DNA of 64,000 bases, taken from the NCBI RefSeq assembly GCF_900106585.1, contig NZ_FNWH01000006.1:1206501-1270500 (forward strand). Reading direction: 5' to 3'. This document shows, in pieces, positions 17,266 through 24,635 of the stretch. Every line of letters begins with the position of its first letter. Positions within the stretch are counted from its first letter, which is position 1. The DNA is from Acidaminococcus timonensis. Its GTDB lineage: Bacteria > Bacillota > Negativicutes > Acidaminococcales > Acidaminococcaceae. Both the position numbers and the translations under genes were made by a program. Under the pieces are notes generated by a model. The model did not search any database and was not told the origin of the DNA. It was given only the letters and a program-made list of their open reading frames with translations.

Positions 17266-18651
17266 ATGGAAGAATTTTGCGAAAAGATTTTCCATCTGAA
17301 GGAGAACCACACCTCCATGCGGACGGAAATCGTATCAGGCATCACCACGTTCATGACCATGGCCTACATCCTGATCGTGAACCCGTCGATTCTGAGTGCC
17401 ACCGGCATGGATAAGGGAGCCCTGCTGACCGTGACCGCCATCGCCTCCGCCCTGGGCACCTTTTTCATGGCAGCTTTTGCCAACTATCCCTTTGCTCTGG
17501 GACCGGGCATGGGACTGAACGCCTACTTTGCCTACACCGTCTGCCTGCAGATGGGTAACAGCTGGGAAATGGCCCTGTCGGCCGTATTCATTGAAGGCGT
17601 CATCTTCATCATCCTGTCCCTGACCTCCATCCGGGAAGCCATTTTCAATGCCATCCCCATGACACTGAAGCAGGCCATTTCCGTGGGCATCGGGCTTTTC
17701 ATCGCTTTTATCGGGCTCCTGAATGCCCGGATCATTGTAGCCAACAAGGCGACCAAGGTCTCCCTGTATTCCTTTACCAAGGCCATGAGCGACGGAACCT
17801 TCCACAGTGTGGGCATCACGGTCCTGCTGGCCATGCTGGGCATTCTCTTCACTGCCTACCTGATCATCAAAAACGTCCGGGGCAACATCCTGTTCGGGAT
17901 CCTGGGCACCTGGGTATTGGGAATGATTTGCGAAGCCACCGGTCTGTATGTGCCCAATCCGGAACTGGGCACCTTCAGTGTGTTCCCCAACCTGTCCGGC
18001 GGTCTGGCCTCCTTTGCGCCCATCAGTCCGACCTCCCTGTTCCTGCAGTTGGACTTTTCCCATGTGATGAGCCTGAACTTTTTTGCCGTAATCTTCGCCT
18101 TCCTGTTTGTGGATACCTTTGATACCCTGGGAACCCTGATCGGGGTGGCCGCCAAAAGCGACATGCTGGATGAAGAAGGCCACCTGCCCCACATCAAAGG
18201 CGCCCTGATGGCAGATGCCTGCGCCACCTGCACCGGGGCACTGCTGGGTACCAGTACCGTCACCACCTTCGTGGAAAGTGCCGCCGGCGTTTCCGAAGGG
18301 GGGCGCACGGGGCTGACTTCCATCACCGTAGCCATCCTGTTCCTGCTGAGCCTGTTCCTGAGCCCGTTCTTCATGGCCATCCCGTCCTTTGCTACGGCAC
18401 CGGCCCTGGTAATCGTGGGCTTTTTGATGTTCTCCTCTGTGACGAAGATCAAGATGGACGACCTGAGCGAAGCCATCCCGGCTTACATCGCCATCATCGC
18501 CATGCCTTTTGCCTACAGCATCTCCGAAGGGATCTCCTTCGGTGTCATCACCTACGTGATATTGAACCTGCTGACGGGCAGATCCCAGAAGATCAGCGGC
18601 CTGATGTATGTACTGGCAGTGCTGTTCATCCTGAAATACGTTCTCCTGTAA
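17266..18651 (+). CDS. AzgA/PbuG-type purine (guanine/hypoxanthine) permease
   Basis: 461 residues, about 12-14 membrane segments. The NCS2/AzgA signatures TEIVSGITTFMTMAYILIVNP, GMGLNAYFAY and FVDTFDTLGTLIGVA are present. It imports hypoxanthine, guanine or adenine with protons. ATG 17266 follows AAAGGAAG by six bases. Divergent from pcrA. The leader may carry the regulation. Confidence 0.9.
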   Translation: MEEFCEKIFHLKENHTSMRTEIVSGITTFMTMAYILIVNPSILSATGMDKGALLTVTAIASALGTFFMAAFANYPFALGPGMGLNAYFAYTVCLQMGNSWEMALSAVFIEGVIFIILSLTSIREAIFNAIPMTLKQAISVGIGLFIAFIGLLNARIIVANKATKVSLYSFTKAMSDGTFHSVGITVLLAMLGILFTAYLIIKNVRGNILFGILGTWVLGMICEATGLYVPNPELGTFSVFPNLSGGLASFAPISPTSLFLQLDFSHVMSLNFFAVIFAFLFVDTFDTLGTLIGVAAKSDMLDEEGHLPHIKGALMADACATCTGALLGTSTVTTFVESAAGVSEGGRTGLTSITVAILFLLSLFLSPFFMAIPSFATAPALVIVGFLMFSSVTKIKMDDLSEAIPAYIAIIAMPFAYSISEGISFGVITYVILNLLTGRSQKISGLMYVLAVLFILKYVLL

Positions 18652-18659
18652 AACAAAAA

Positions 18660-18777
18660 AAGGGGGTGTGAAAAAATGCTTTTTCACACCCCGTCACTAG
18701 TCACTAGCCGATGGAAGCCAGCTGACGCTAGCGAAATAAAGGCGCTGTGGATGATTTTTCACAGCGTCTTTTTTCTT
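18660..18777. repeat. Full copy of composite intergenic repeat
   Basis: Hairpin GGGGTGTGAAAAA-atgc-TTTTTCACACCCC (18663-18692), heptads GTCACTA-GTCACTA-G, CCGATGGAAGCCAGCTGACGCTAGCG, AAATAAA, then hairpin GGCGCTGTGG-atgattttt-CACAGCGTC with a T-run (18740-18776). It separates the converging purine permease and nitroreductase genes, acting as a terminator for both. Confidence 0.75.
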
Positions 18778-19291
18778 ACAGTACCTTCACCAGTTCGTCG
18801 TTGCTTCTCCGTTCGTTGTGGAGATGGGCAGCGTGCACCCCTTCCGCAGCATAGCCCATGGGCATCAGCAGCAGGGGCACTTCGTTCAGTTCCAGGCCGA
18901 AGGCATCGGCGGTCTTCGTCACTGGGAAGTAGTTCACCCAGCAGGATCCGATGCCCTGTTCCCAGGCTTCCAGCATCATATGGGTGGCCACGATGCTGGC
19001 ATCCTGCTCACCGGCCCGAATGCTGTGTTCGAACGGGTTCACCCATTCCTCGTCTTTGCGCACCGTCACCATCAGCACCACGGGAGCGTTGAAGGCGCAG
19101 CGGGTCAGGCTGCGGATCTTTTCCAGGGCTTCCGGGCTCTGCAGCACGTACACCCGGTACGGCTGGTAGTTATGACCGGTGGGAGCAATGCGCCCCGCTT
19201 CCAGGATGGCATCCATTTTTTCCTTTTCAATGGGTTTGTCACTGAATTTCCGGACCGAATATCTGGCTTTGGCCAGTTCCATAAACGTCAT
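18776..19291 (-). CDS. Nitroreductase family protein
   Basis: 171 residues from ATG 19291, chosen because AAAGGA lies eight bases before it. The FMN-binding motifs ARYSVRKFSDKPI near the N-terminus, GRIAPTGHNYQPYR (about 33-46) and the C-terminal GYAAEG are typical of the NADPH-dependent flavin oxidoreductase family. It reduces nitro-aromatics, quinones or flavins; the native substrate is unknown. It lies 15 bp after map. Confidence 0.88.
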   Translation of the reverse strand: MTFMELAKARYSVRKFSDKPIEKEKMDAILEAGRIAPTGHNYQPYRVYVLQSPEALEKIRSLTRCAFNAPVVLMVTVRKDEEWVNPFEHSIRAGEQDASIVATHMMLEAWEQGIGSCWVNYFPVTKTADAFGLELNEVPLLLMPMGYAAEGVHAAHLHNERRSNDELVKVL

Positions 19292-19306
19292 TGCAATCAT
19301 CCTTTC

Positions 19307-20125
19307 TTACCAACTCAGTACTTCCGGTTCCCCGTCGGTGATCAGCAGGGTGTGTTCCCACTGGGCACTGTCCCTGCCATCAGCGGTATGCACCGTCCAG
19401 CCGTTCATTTCATCGATCCACAGGTCCGCCGTGCCTTCGTTGATCATGGGCTCGATGGTGATCACCATGCCCGGCACCAGCAGCATCCCGGTCTTCCGTT
19501 TGCCGAAATGGGCCACGAAGGGATCTTCATGCATTTCCAGACCTACGCCATGGCCGCCGAAGTCCCGCACCACACTGTAGCCGTGTTTCTGGGCGAACTG
19601 CTGGATGGCAGCCCCTACATCTCCCAGGGTGTTCTTCCAGCCCACGGCGTTTTCCATGCCCCGTTTCAGGCATTCTTTCGTGATGCCCACCAGATTCTTC
19701 CGGCTGGCCGGCACCCGGCCCAGCATGAACATCCGGGAGGCATCCCCCACATACCCATTGTAAATGGTGGTGGCGTCCACATTGACGATATCCCCGCTTT
19801 TCAGCACCTGATGGGGATCCGGGATCCCGTGGCAGATCACATCGTTCACGGACGTGCACACGGATTTGGGAAACCCTTCATAGTTCAGGCAGGCCGGGAT
19901 GGCCTTCAGTTTCATGGTGGTATCATACACAATGGTATTGATGTCGTCGGTGGTCATCCCCACCTTGATGTTCTTTTCCACGGCATCCAGTACTTCCGCG
20001 TTCACCTTGCCGGCCACACGGATGCCTTCGATCTGTTCCGGAGTCTTGATCATGTCCATGCGGGGCACTTCGTACCCCTTGGCCGCATACTCCATCAGTT
20101 TCAGTTTCAGTTCGCCTCTATCCAA
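19307..20125 (-). CDS. map: Methionine aminopeptidase type I
   Basis: 272 residues. The pita-bread metal site is seen in NVDATTIYNGYVGDASR (two Asp), GGHGVGLEMHEDP (His), ITIEPM (Glu) and QWEHTLL (Glu). It has an N-terminal extension of about 25 residues over the 248-residue core. It removes initiator methionine from nascent proteins. The extension may be real, since no better start with a ribosome site is seen inside it. Confidence 0.94.
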   Translation of the reverse strand: MDRGELKLKLMEYAAKGYEVPRMDMIKTPEQIEGIRVAGKVNAEVLDAVEKNIKVGMTTDDINTIVYDTTMKLKAIPACLNYEGFPKSVCTSVNDVICHGIPDPHQVLKSGDIVNVDATTIYNGYVGDASRMFMLGRVPASRKNLVGITKECLKRGMENAVGWKNTLGDVGAAIQQFAQKHGYSVVRDFGGHGVGLEMHEDPFVAHFGKRKTGMLLVPGMVITIEPMINEGTADLWIDEMNGWTVHTADGRDSAQWEHTLLITDGEPEVLSW

Positions 20126-20305
20126 CCTGCATCCTCCTTAGACCGGGAAATCCGGTTGATTTCCCTTTTTCTATTCAAATTTACGCCAAAATACGATATA
20201 ATATGGCTTTGTCCCGGACTCCTGGAAACCAGCAGTCCGATGTTTCATTATAACACAATTTTTTGTGGAATGTTTTTGATTTTGTTTTCAAATTGTTTAT
20301 GGCCC

Positions 20306-20324
20306 TTTCCTATACTATAGGAAA
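20306..20324. promoter_or_regulatory. Perfect 19-bp palindrome upstream of the DUF368 gene
   Basis: TTTCCTATA-C-TATAGGAAA is an exact inverted repeat overlapping a -10-like TATACT, 43 bp before the DUF368 start. It looks like a dimeric repressor operator. The rest of the 242-bp gap is AT-rich with no gene seen. Confidence 0.5.
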
Positions 20325-20367
20325 AGACCGTTTCTGACAAGAGGCGTCACAAAGGAAGGTAAATGAT

Positions 20368-21264
20368 ATGGATCTGTTCTTGAATATGGTACGGGGCTTC
20401 TGCATGGCCCTGGCCGACAGTGTCCCCGGAGTTTCCGGCGGGACCATTGCGTTTGTCCTGGGATTCTATGATGAATTCATCGGCTCCCTGTATGTACTCA
20501 CCCACGGCAACCTGGAGCTGAAGAAGGAAGCCGTCCGGTTCCTTGGCAAACTGGGCCTGGGCTGGATCATCGGTATGGGATCATCGGTACTGGTCATCGC
20601 CAGCCTGTTCACCACCCACATCTACGAACTCAGTTCCCTGTTCCTGGGCTTTTCCATCTTTTCCCTTCCTCTTATTATAAAGGAAGAAAAAGAATGCCTG
20701 CGACGGACCAGCCGGATCCTGTTCATGATCCTGGGCATCATCCTGGTGCTGGTCATTGCAGCATTCAACCCAACAGGCGGCCAGGGCACCAACGTGGAGA
20801 TCGGGTCTCTGTCCCCGCTCCTGGCCGGCTACATCTTCGTGTGCGCCATGATCGCCATCTGTGCCATGGTGCTGCCGGGCATCAGCGGTTCCACCATGCT
20901 GCTGATCTTCGGGCTGTACGTACCCATCGTCAACGCCATCAAGGAATTCCTGCACCTGAACCTGTCCTACTTCCCGGTGCTGTGCATCTTTGGCTGCGGC
21001 ATCCTGGCCGGAATCATCGGCATCATCAAACTGGTGAAGAATGCCCTGGATCATCACCGGTCCGCCACAGTCTACTTCATCCTGGGGCTGATGGTAGGTT
21101 CCCTGTACGCCATTGCCATGGGCCCCACCACCCTCAAGGTCCCCCAGCCCGCCCTTTCCTGGGATACTTTCCACATATTCTGGTTCCTGATGGGCGGCGT
21201 CTTCCTGGCTGCCCTGAACGGGCTGAAAGCCTTTACAGAACGGAAATTGCACCCGGAAGAATAA
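20368..21264 (+). CDS. DUF368 membrane protein, probable undecaprenyl-phosphate translocase (PopT type)
   Basis: 298 residues, about eight or nine membrane segments. The family signature DSVPGVSGGTIAFVLGFYDE (17-36) and its inverted echo VLPGISGSTMLLIFGLY in the second half are both present. DUF368 proteins have been shown in other bacteria to recycle the lipid carrier undecaprenyl phosphate across the membrane. The role here is inferred from family. It stands alone between the palindrome above and its own terminator. Confidence 0.87.
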   Translation: MDLFLNMVRGFCMALADSVPGVSGGTIAFVLGFYDEFIGSLYVLTHGNLELKKEAVRFLGKLGLGWIIGMGSSVLVIASLFTTHIYELSSLFLGFSIFSLPLIIKEEKECLRRTSRILFMILGIILVLVIAAFNPTGGQGTNVEIGSLSPLLAGYIFVCAMIAICAMVLPGISGSTMLLIFGLYVPIVNAIKEFLHLNLSYFPVLCIFGCGILAGIIGIIKLVKNALDHHRSATVYFILGLMVGSLYAIAMGPTTLKVPQPALSWDTFHIFWFLMGGVFLAALNGLKAFTERKLHPEE

Positions 21265-21276
21265 AAATAAAAAGTC

Positions 21277-21311
21277 AAAAGGAACTGTCCCGACGGGCAG
21301 TTCCTTTTTTT
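21277..21311 (+). terminator. Terminator after the DUF368 gene
   Basis: AAAAGGAACTGCCC-type arms around CGAC pair (GGAACTGTCC with GGGCAGTTCC) and are followed by T7. Confidence 0.9.
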
Positions 21312-21321
21312 GTCACAGCCA

Positions 21322-21351
21322 TTGACTCTTATGTTAGTATGTGCTAACATA
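21322..21351 (+). promoter_or_regulatory. feo promoter overlapped by an 8-bp inverted-repeat operator
   Basis: -35 TTGACT (21322-21327) and -10 TAACAT (21345-21350) are spaced 17 bp. TATGTTAG (21330-21337) and CTAACATA (21344-21351) are exact inverted arms with a six-base gap, filling the spacer and the -10. This is the position of a repressor operator. The TTAG/CTAA core resembles DtxR/IdeR-type iron-repressor sites. A related site lies at 21880. Confidence 0.65.
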
Positions 21352-21402
21352 CTCTGTATGGAAGTTTTATTCCATGAATTCAGTGAGAAAAGAGGTAGCA
21401 TC

Positions 21403-21615
21403 ATGCCCTTGACATTTGCGGATGAAGGCGTGTCTCTGACAGTCCTGCGCGTAGGCGGTTCTCCCAAGGTTCGGACCCACCTGGAAAACCTGGGCATCAC
21501 CCAGGGTGCTGTAATTTCCATTGTGCAGCATACCCCCAGCGGACTCATCCTGAACATCCGGGAATCCCGGGTAGCCATCAGTATGGAAATGGCTGCAAAG
21601 ATTACAGTTCAATAA
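21403..21615 (+). CDS. feoA: FeoA domain protein (first copy)
   Basis: 70 residues, an SH3-like FeoA domain (VRTHLENLGITQGAVISIV, then SGLILNIRESRVAIS). FeoA proteins bind and assist FeoB in ferrous iron uptake. ATG 21403 has AGAGGT eight bases upstream. The frame is open further upstream but lies over the promoter. First gene of feoA-feoA-feoB. Confidence 0.88.
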   Translation: MPLTFADEGVSLTVLRVGGSPKVRTHLENLGITQGAVISIVQHTPSGLILNIRESRVAISMEMAAKITVQ

Positions 21616-21636
21616 CATTGTAGGAGGGGAAATTCA

Positions 21637-21864
21637 ATGACTACATTGAAAGATGCCCAGACGGGCAAAGATTACGAAGTCGTGAAACTGCACGGCACAG
21701 GTGCCATCAAGCGCCGGATCATGGACATGGGAATCACCAAGGGTACGCCCATCCACATCCGTAAAGTGGCTCCTCTGGGAGATCCCGTGGAAATGACAGT
21801 ACGCGGTTATGAACTTTCCCTGCGGAAAGCCGATGCTGAAATGGTCGAAGTGAAAGAGCTGTAA
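21637..21864 (+). CDS. feoA: FeoA domain protein (second copy)
   Basis: 75 residues. KRRIMDMGITKGTPIHI and the GDPVEMTVRGYELSLRK tail are textbook FeoA. TAGGAGGGG precedes ATG 21637. Two separate FeoA proteins before one FeoB is a known Firmicutes layout; they may act as a heteromer on FeoB. Confidence 0.93.
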   Translation: MTTLKDAQTGKDYEVVKLHGTGAIKRRIMDMGITKGTPIHIRKVAPLGDPVEMTVRGYELSLRKADAEMVEVKEL

Positions 21865-21879
21865 CATTTTTATCATGTT

Positions 21880-21895
21880 GTTAGCTTTTTCTAAC
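21880..21895. promoter_or_regulatory. Second GTTAG-N6-CTAAC palindrome, before feoB
   Basis: GTTAG-CTTTTT-CTAAC repeats the core and exact six-base spacing of the operator at 21333-21348. It lies 44 bp before the feoB ATG, between feoA2 and feoB. It may be a second binding site of the same metal regulator. Confidence 0.5.
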
Positions 21896-21938
21896 TTATT
21901 TTTGTTAAAGTGAGATTTGGGAAAGAAGGTAATTATAC

Positions 21939-24104
21939 ATGGAATTCAAGATTGCCCTTGCCGGCAACCCCAATACCGGTAAAACCACCCTGTTCAATGC
22001 CCTGACGGGTTCCAACCAATTCGTCGGCAACTGGCCCGGTGTTACCGTAGAAAAAAAGGAAGGGAAACTGACTGGCCATCCGGATGTGATCATCCAGGAC
22101 CTGCCCGGCATCTACTCTCTTTCCCCGTACACCCTGGAAGAAGTGGTATCCCGTACGTACCTGGTGAAGGAACGGCCGGATGCCATCCTGAACATCGTGG
22201 ATGGTACCAACCTGGAACGGAACCTGTATCTGTCCACCCAGCTGGCTGAACTGGGCATTCCCATGGTCATGGCTGTCAATATGATGGATATGGTCCGGGC
22301 AAACGGAGACATCATCAACATCGACAAACTGTCCCAGCGGATGGGCTGCCCGGTGATCGAAATTTCCGCCCGTACCGGGGAAGGCATCAAGGAAGCCGCA
22401 GACCTGGCTGCCAAAACTGCCAAGCACCAGCAGGTGATGGTGGCCAGGCACTCCTTTGATGGCCCTGTGGAACACGCTCTGGCCCATATTGAAGAAGCCA
22501 CCCAGGGAATGCTGCCTGCCCATCAGGAACGGTGGTATGTGATCAAACTGTTCGAACGGGATGCCAAGGTCCAGGAAGCCCTGAAGCTGCCCCAATCCGT
22601 CCTGGATCACATCGACGGCGATATCGAAGCCGTGGAACAGGAACTGGATGACGATGCAGAATCCATCATTACCAACGAACGGTATAAATACATCAGTTCC
22701 ATCATTGGCGAATGCAACATCAAAAAGAGCAAAGGCAAGCTGACCACCTCCGACAAGATCGACAAGATTGTCACCAACCGGTGGCTGGCCCTCCCCATCT
22801 TCGCTGCCATTATGTTCCTGGTCTATTATGTTTCTGTAACCACCATCGGCGGCGATGCCACGGACTGGGTGAACGATACCCTGTTCGGCGATATGCTGAT
22901 TCCTGCAGCCGATGACCTGATGGACAGCCTTGGTGTTGCGGACTGGCTGCATGGCCTGATCGTGGACGGCATCATTTCCGGTGTGGGCGCTGTGTTGGGG
23001 TTTGTGCCCCAAATGGTGGTCCTGTTCATTTTCCTGGCTTTCCTGGAAGCCTGCGGCTATATGGCCCGTATCGCCTTCATCCTGGACCGTGCCTTCCGGA
23101 AATTCGGCCTGTCCGGTAAATCCTTCATCCCCATGCTGATCGGTTCTGGCTGCGGCGTGCCCGGCATCATGGCTTCCCGTACCATTGAAAACCAGTCCGA
23201 CCGGCGGATGACCATCATGACCACCACCATGATTCCCTGCTCTGCCAAAATGCCCATCATCGCTCTGATTGCCGGTGCATACTTCGACGGGGAATGGTGG
23301 GTAGCGCCCTCCGCTTATTTCGTGGGGATTTTCTCCATCATCATTTCCGGCATCATCCTGAAAAAAACCAAACTGTTTGCCGGAGATCCTGCTCCCTTCG
23401 TCATGGAACTGCCTCCCTACCATATGCCCACGCTGGGCAACATCGGCCGCAGCGTATGGGAACGGAGTTCCTCCTTCATCAAGAAGGCCGGTACGGTCAT
23501 CCTGCTGTCCACCATCCTGGTCTGGTTCCTGTCCAGCTTCGGCTGGGATGACGGAGCTCTCACCATGCTGGATGATGATGCGCTGAACGACAGCATCCTG
23601 GCCTTCATCGGAAATAAAGTGGCATGGATCTTCTCCCCTCTGGGCTGGGGCGACTGGAAAGCCGCTGTAGCTGCTTTCACCGGCCTGATTGCCAAAGAAA
23701 ACCTGGTAGGTACCTTCGGGATCCTGTACGGGCTGGCTGACGCTGCAGAAGACGGCGAAGAATTCTGGGGTACCTTTGCCCAGGACTTCTCCGTACTGAG
23801 TGCTTATTCCTTCCTGGTATTCAACCTGCTGTGTGCTCCCTGCGTGGCAGCCATGGGCGCCATCCGGAGAGAAATGAACAGCGGCAAATGGACCCTGATT
23901 GCCATTGGGTATCAGTGCGGTTTCGCATACTGCATGGCCCTGATGTTCTACCAGTTTGGCAGCTTCATCTCCACCGGTGCTTTCACCCTGGGTACGGCGG
24001 TTGCCTGTGTGGTCCTGGCTGTGATGGTTTACCTGCTGTTGCGCCCGGCTCCCAAGTATAATGGAGAAATCAAGATCAAAGATGCGGCAGATGCTGTAGA
24101 CTGA
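21939..24104 (+). CDS. feoB: Ferrous iron transporter FeoB
   Basis: 721 residues. The N-terminal G domain has P-loop GNPNTGKT (9-16), DLPGIYSL and NMMD, followed by a GDI-like helical domain and the membrane region with the two Gate motifs (GCGVPGIMASRTI and the later CAPCVAAMG). It imports Fe2+ across the cytoplasmic membrane. RBS GAAGG is upstream. Operon with two feoA genes and followed by a small Cys-rich membrane protein. Confidence 0.96.
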   Translation: MEFKIALAGNPNTGKTTLFNALTGSNQFVGNWPGVTVEKKEGKLTGHPDVIIQDLPGIYSLSPYTLEEVVSRTYLVKERPDAILNIVDGTNLERNLYLSTQLAELGIPMVMAVNMMDMVRANGDIINIDKLSQRMGCPVIEISARTGEGIKEAADLAAKTAKHQQVMVARHSFDGPVEHALAHIEEATQGMLPAHQERWYVIKLFERDAKVQEALKLPQSVLDHIDGDIEAVEQELDDDAESIITNERYKYISSIIGECNIKKSKGKLTTSDKIDKIVTNRWLALPIFAAIMFLVYYVSVTTIGGDATDWVNDTLFGDMLIPAADDLMDSLGVADWLHGLIVDGIISGVGAVLGFVPQMVVLFIFLAFLEACGYMARIAFILDRAFRKFGLSGKSFIPMLIGSGCGVPGIMASRTIENQSDRRMTIMTTTMIPCSAKMPIIALIAGAYFDGEWWVAPSAYFVGIFSIIISGIILKKTKLFAGDPAPFVMELPPYHMPTLGNIGRSVWERSSSFIKKAGTVILLSTILVWFLSSFGWDDGALTMLDDDALNDSILAFIGNKVAWIFSPLGWGDWKAAVAAFTGLIAKENLVGTFGILYGLADAAEDGEEFWGTFAQDFSVLSAYSFLVFNLLCAPCVAAMGAIRREMNSGKWTLIAIGYQCGFAYCMALMFYQFGSFISTGAFTLGTAVACVVLAVMVYLLLRPAPKYNGEIKIKDAADAVD

Positions 24105-24106
24105 TG

Positions 24107-24140
24107 GTATAATGGGGATGTGACAGAAGCCACATCCCCA
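24107..24140 (+). promoter_or_regulatory. Hairpin between feoB and the small Cys-rich gene
   Basis: ATGGGGATGTG pairs exactly with CACATCCCCAT around an eight-base loop, right after a TATAAT-like hexamer at 24107-24112. Without a U-run it is a weak terminator. It may tune expression of the small downstream gene or protect the feoB mRNA end. Confidence 0.45.
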
Positions 24141-24178
24141 TTGTTCTATACAGGAAACAAAGAAAGTGAGAGATCATT

Positions 24179-24319
24179 ATGGGTACATTCATTGTTGGAA
24201 TGGTCCTGTTTCTCATTGTGGCAGCGGTGATCCGCTCCATGATCCGGGATCATAAAAACGGAAAAAGTTCCTGCGGAGGAAACTGCGGAAGCTGTGGACT
24301 CTGCCGGGGAAAGAAATAA
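24179..24319 (+). CDS. FeoB-associated Cys-rich small membrane protein (46 aa)
   Basis: One N-terminal membrane helix (about 2-20, GTFIVGMVLFLIVAAVI) is followed by a basic stretch and a cysteine-rich tail SCGGNCGSCGLCRG with four Cys. This matches the small FeoB-associated proteins encoded after feoB in many Firmicutes, thought to aid Fe2+ transfer. GAAAGTGAG lies upstream of the ATG. A strong terminator follows its stop. Confidence 0.8.
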   Translation: MGTFIVGMVLFLIVAAVIRSMIRDHKNGKSSCGGNCGSCGLCRGKK

Positions 24320-24320
24320 A

Positions 24321-24352
24321 AAAACGGGATGCCGGTGCGCATCCCGTTTTTT
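24321..24352. terminator. Terminator of the feo operon
   Basis: AAACGGGATG pairs with CATCCCGTTT around CCGGTGCG, then T-run. It also works for leftward transcription. Confidence 0.88.
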
Positions 24353-24495
24353 ATTACACTCCCAAACCCTTCACCCACTCCTTCACCTGGCTTTCCTGGA
24401 TGGAGCCGGTGAAACAGCAGAGGAAATCCTGGCCCTGGTGGACCAGACCGAAGAAGAGATCATTGAAACAGAAACTTTCTGATTTTTCCCATTGA
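24353..24495 (-). pseudogene. Possible C-terminal gene remnant
   Basis: The minus strand between the feo terminator and the acyl-CoA dehydrogenase promoter reads as about 45 open codons ending ESQVKEWVKGLGV-stop right at the terminator. It has no plausible start upstream. This looks like the tail of a lost gene. The family could not be recognised, and chance is not excluded. Confidence 0.25.
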
Positions 24496-24563
24496 CAAAC
24501 GTATATGAAAAGTGTACTATTAAGTCATAAAAAGATAGAATTATTATTAAAATAATTTTATTC
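24492..24563 (+). promoter_or_regulatory. Promoter of the acyl-CoA dehydrogenase/flavodiiron operon with AT-rich palindrome
   Basis: TTGACA (24492-24497), 17 bp, TACTAT (24515-24520). Downstream, ATTATT-AA-AATAAT (about 24542-24556) is an inverted repeat. The 15-mer 24541-24555 matches the PerR consensus TTATAATNATTATAA at 11 of 14 defined positions. AT-rich DNA makes such matches common, so the operator call is weak. Confidence 0.5.
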
Positions 24564-24635
24564 TTAAATCATGATATTGTATTTGATTTGAAGGTATCTG
24601 ACAAGCTGATTTTCCATGACAGAGGAGGTACGCGT

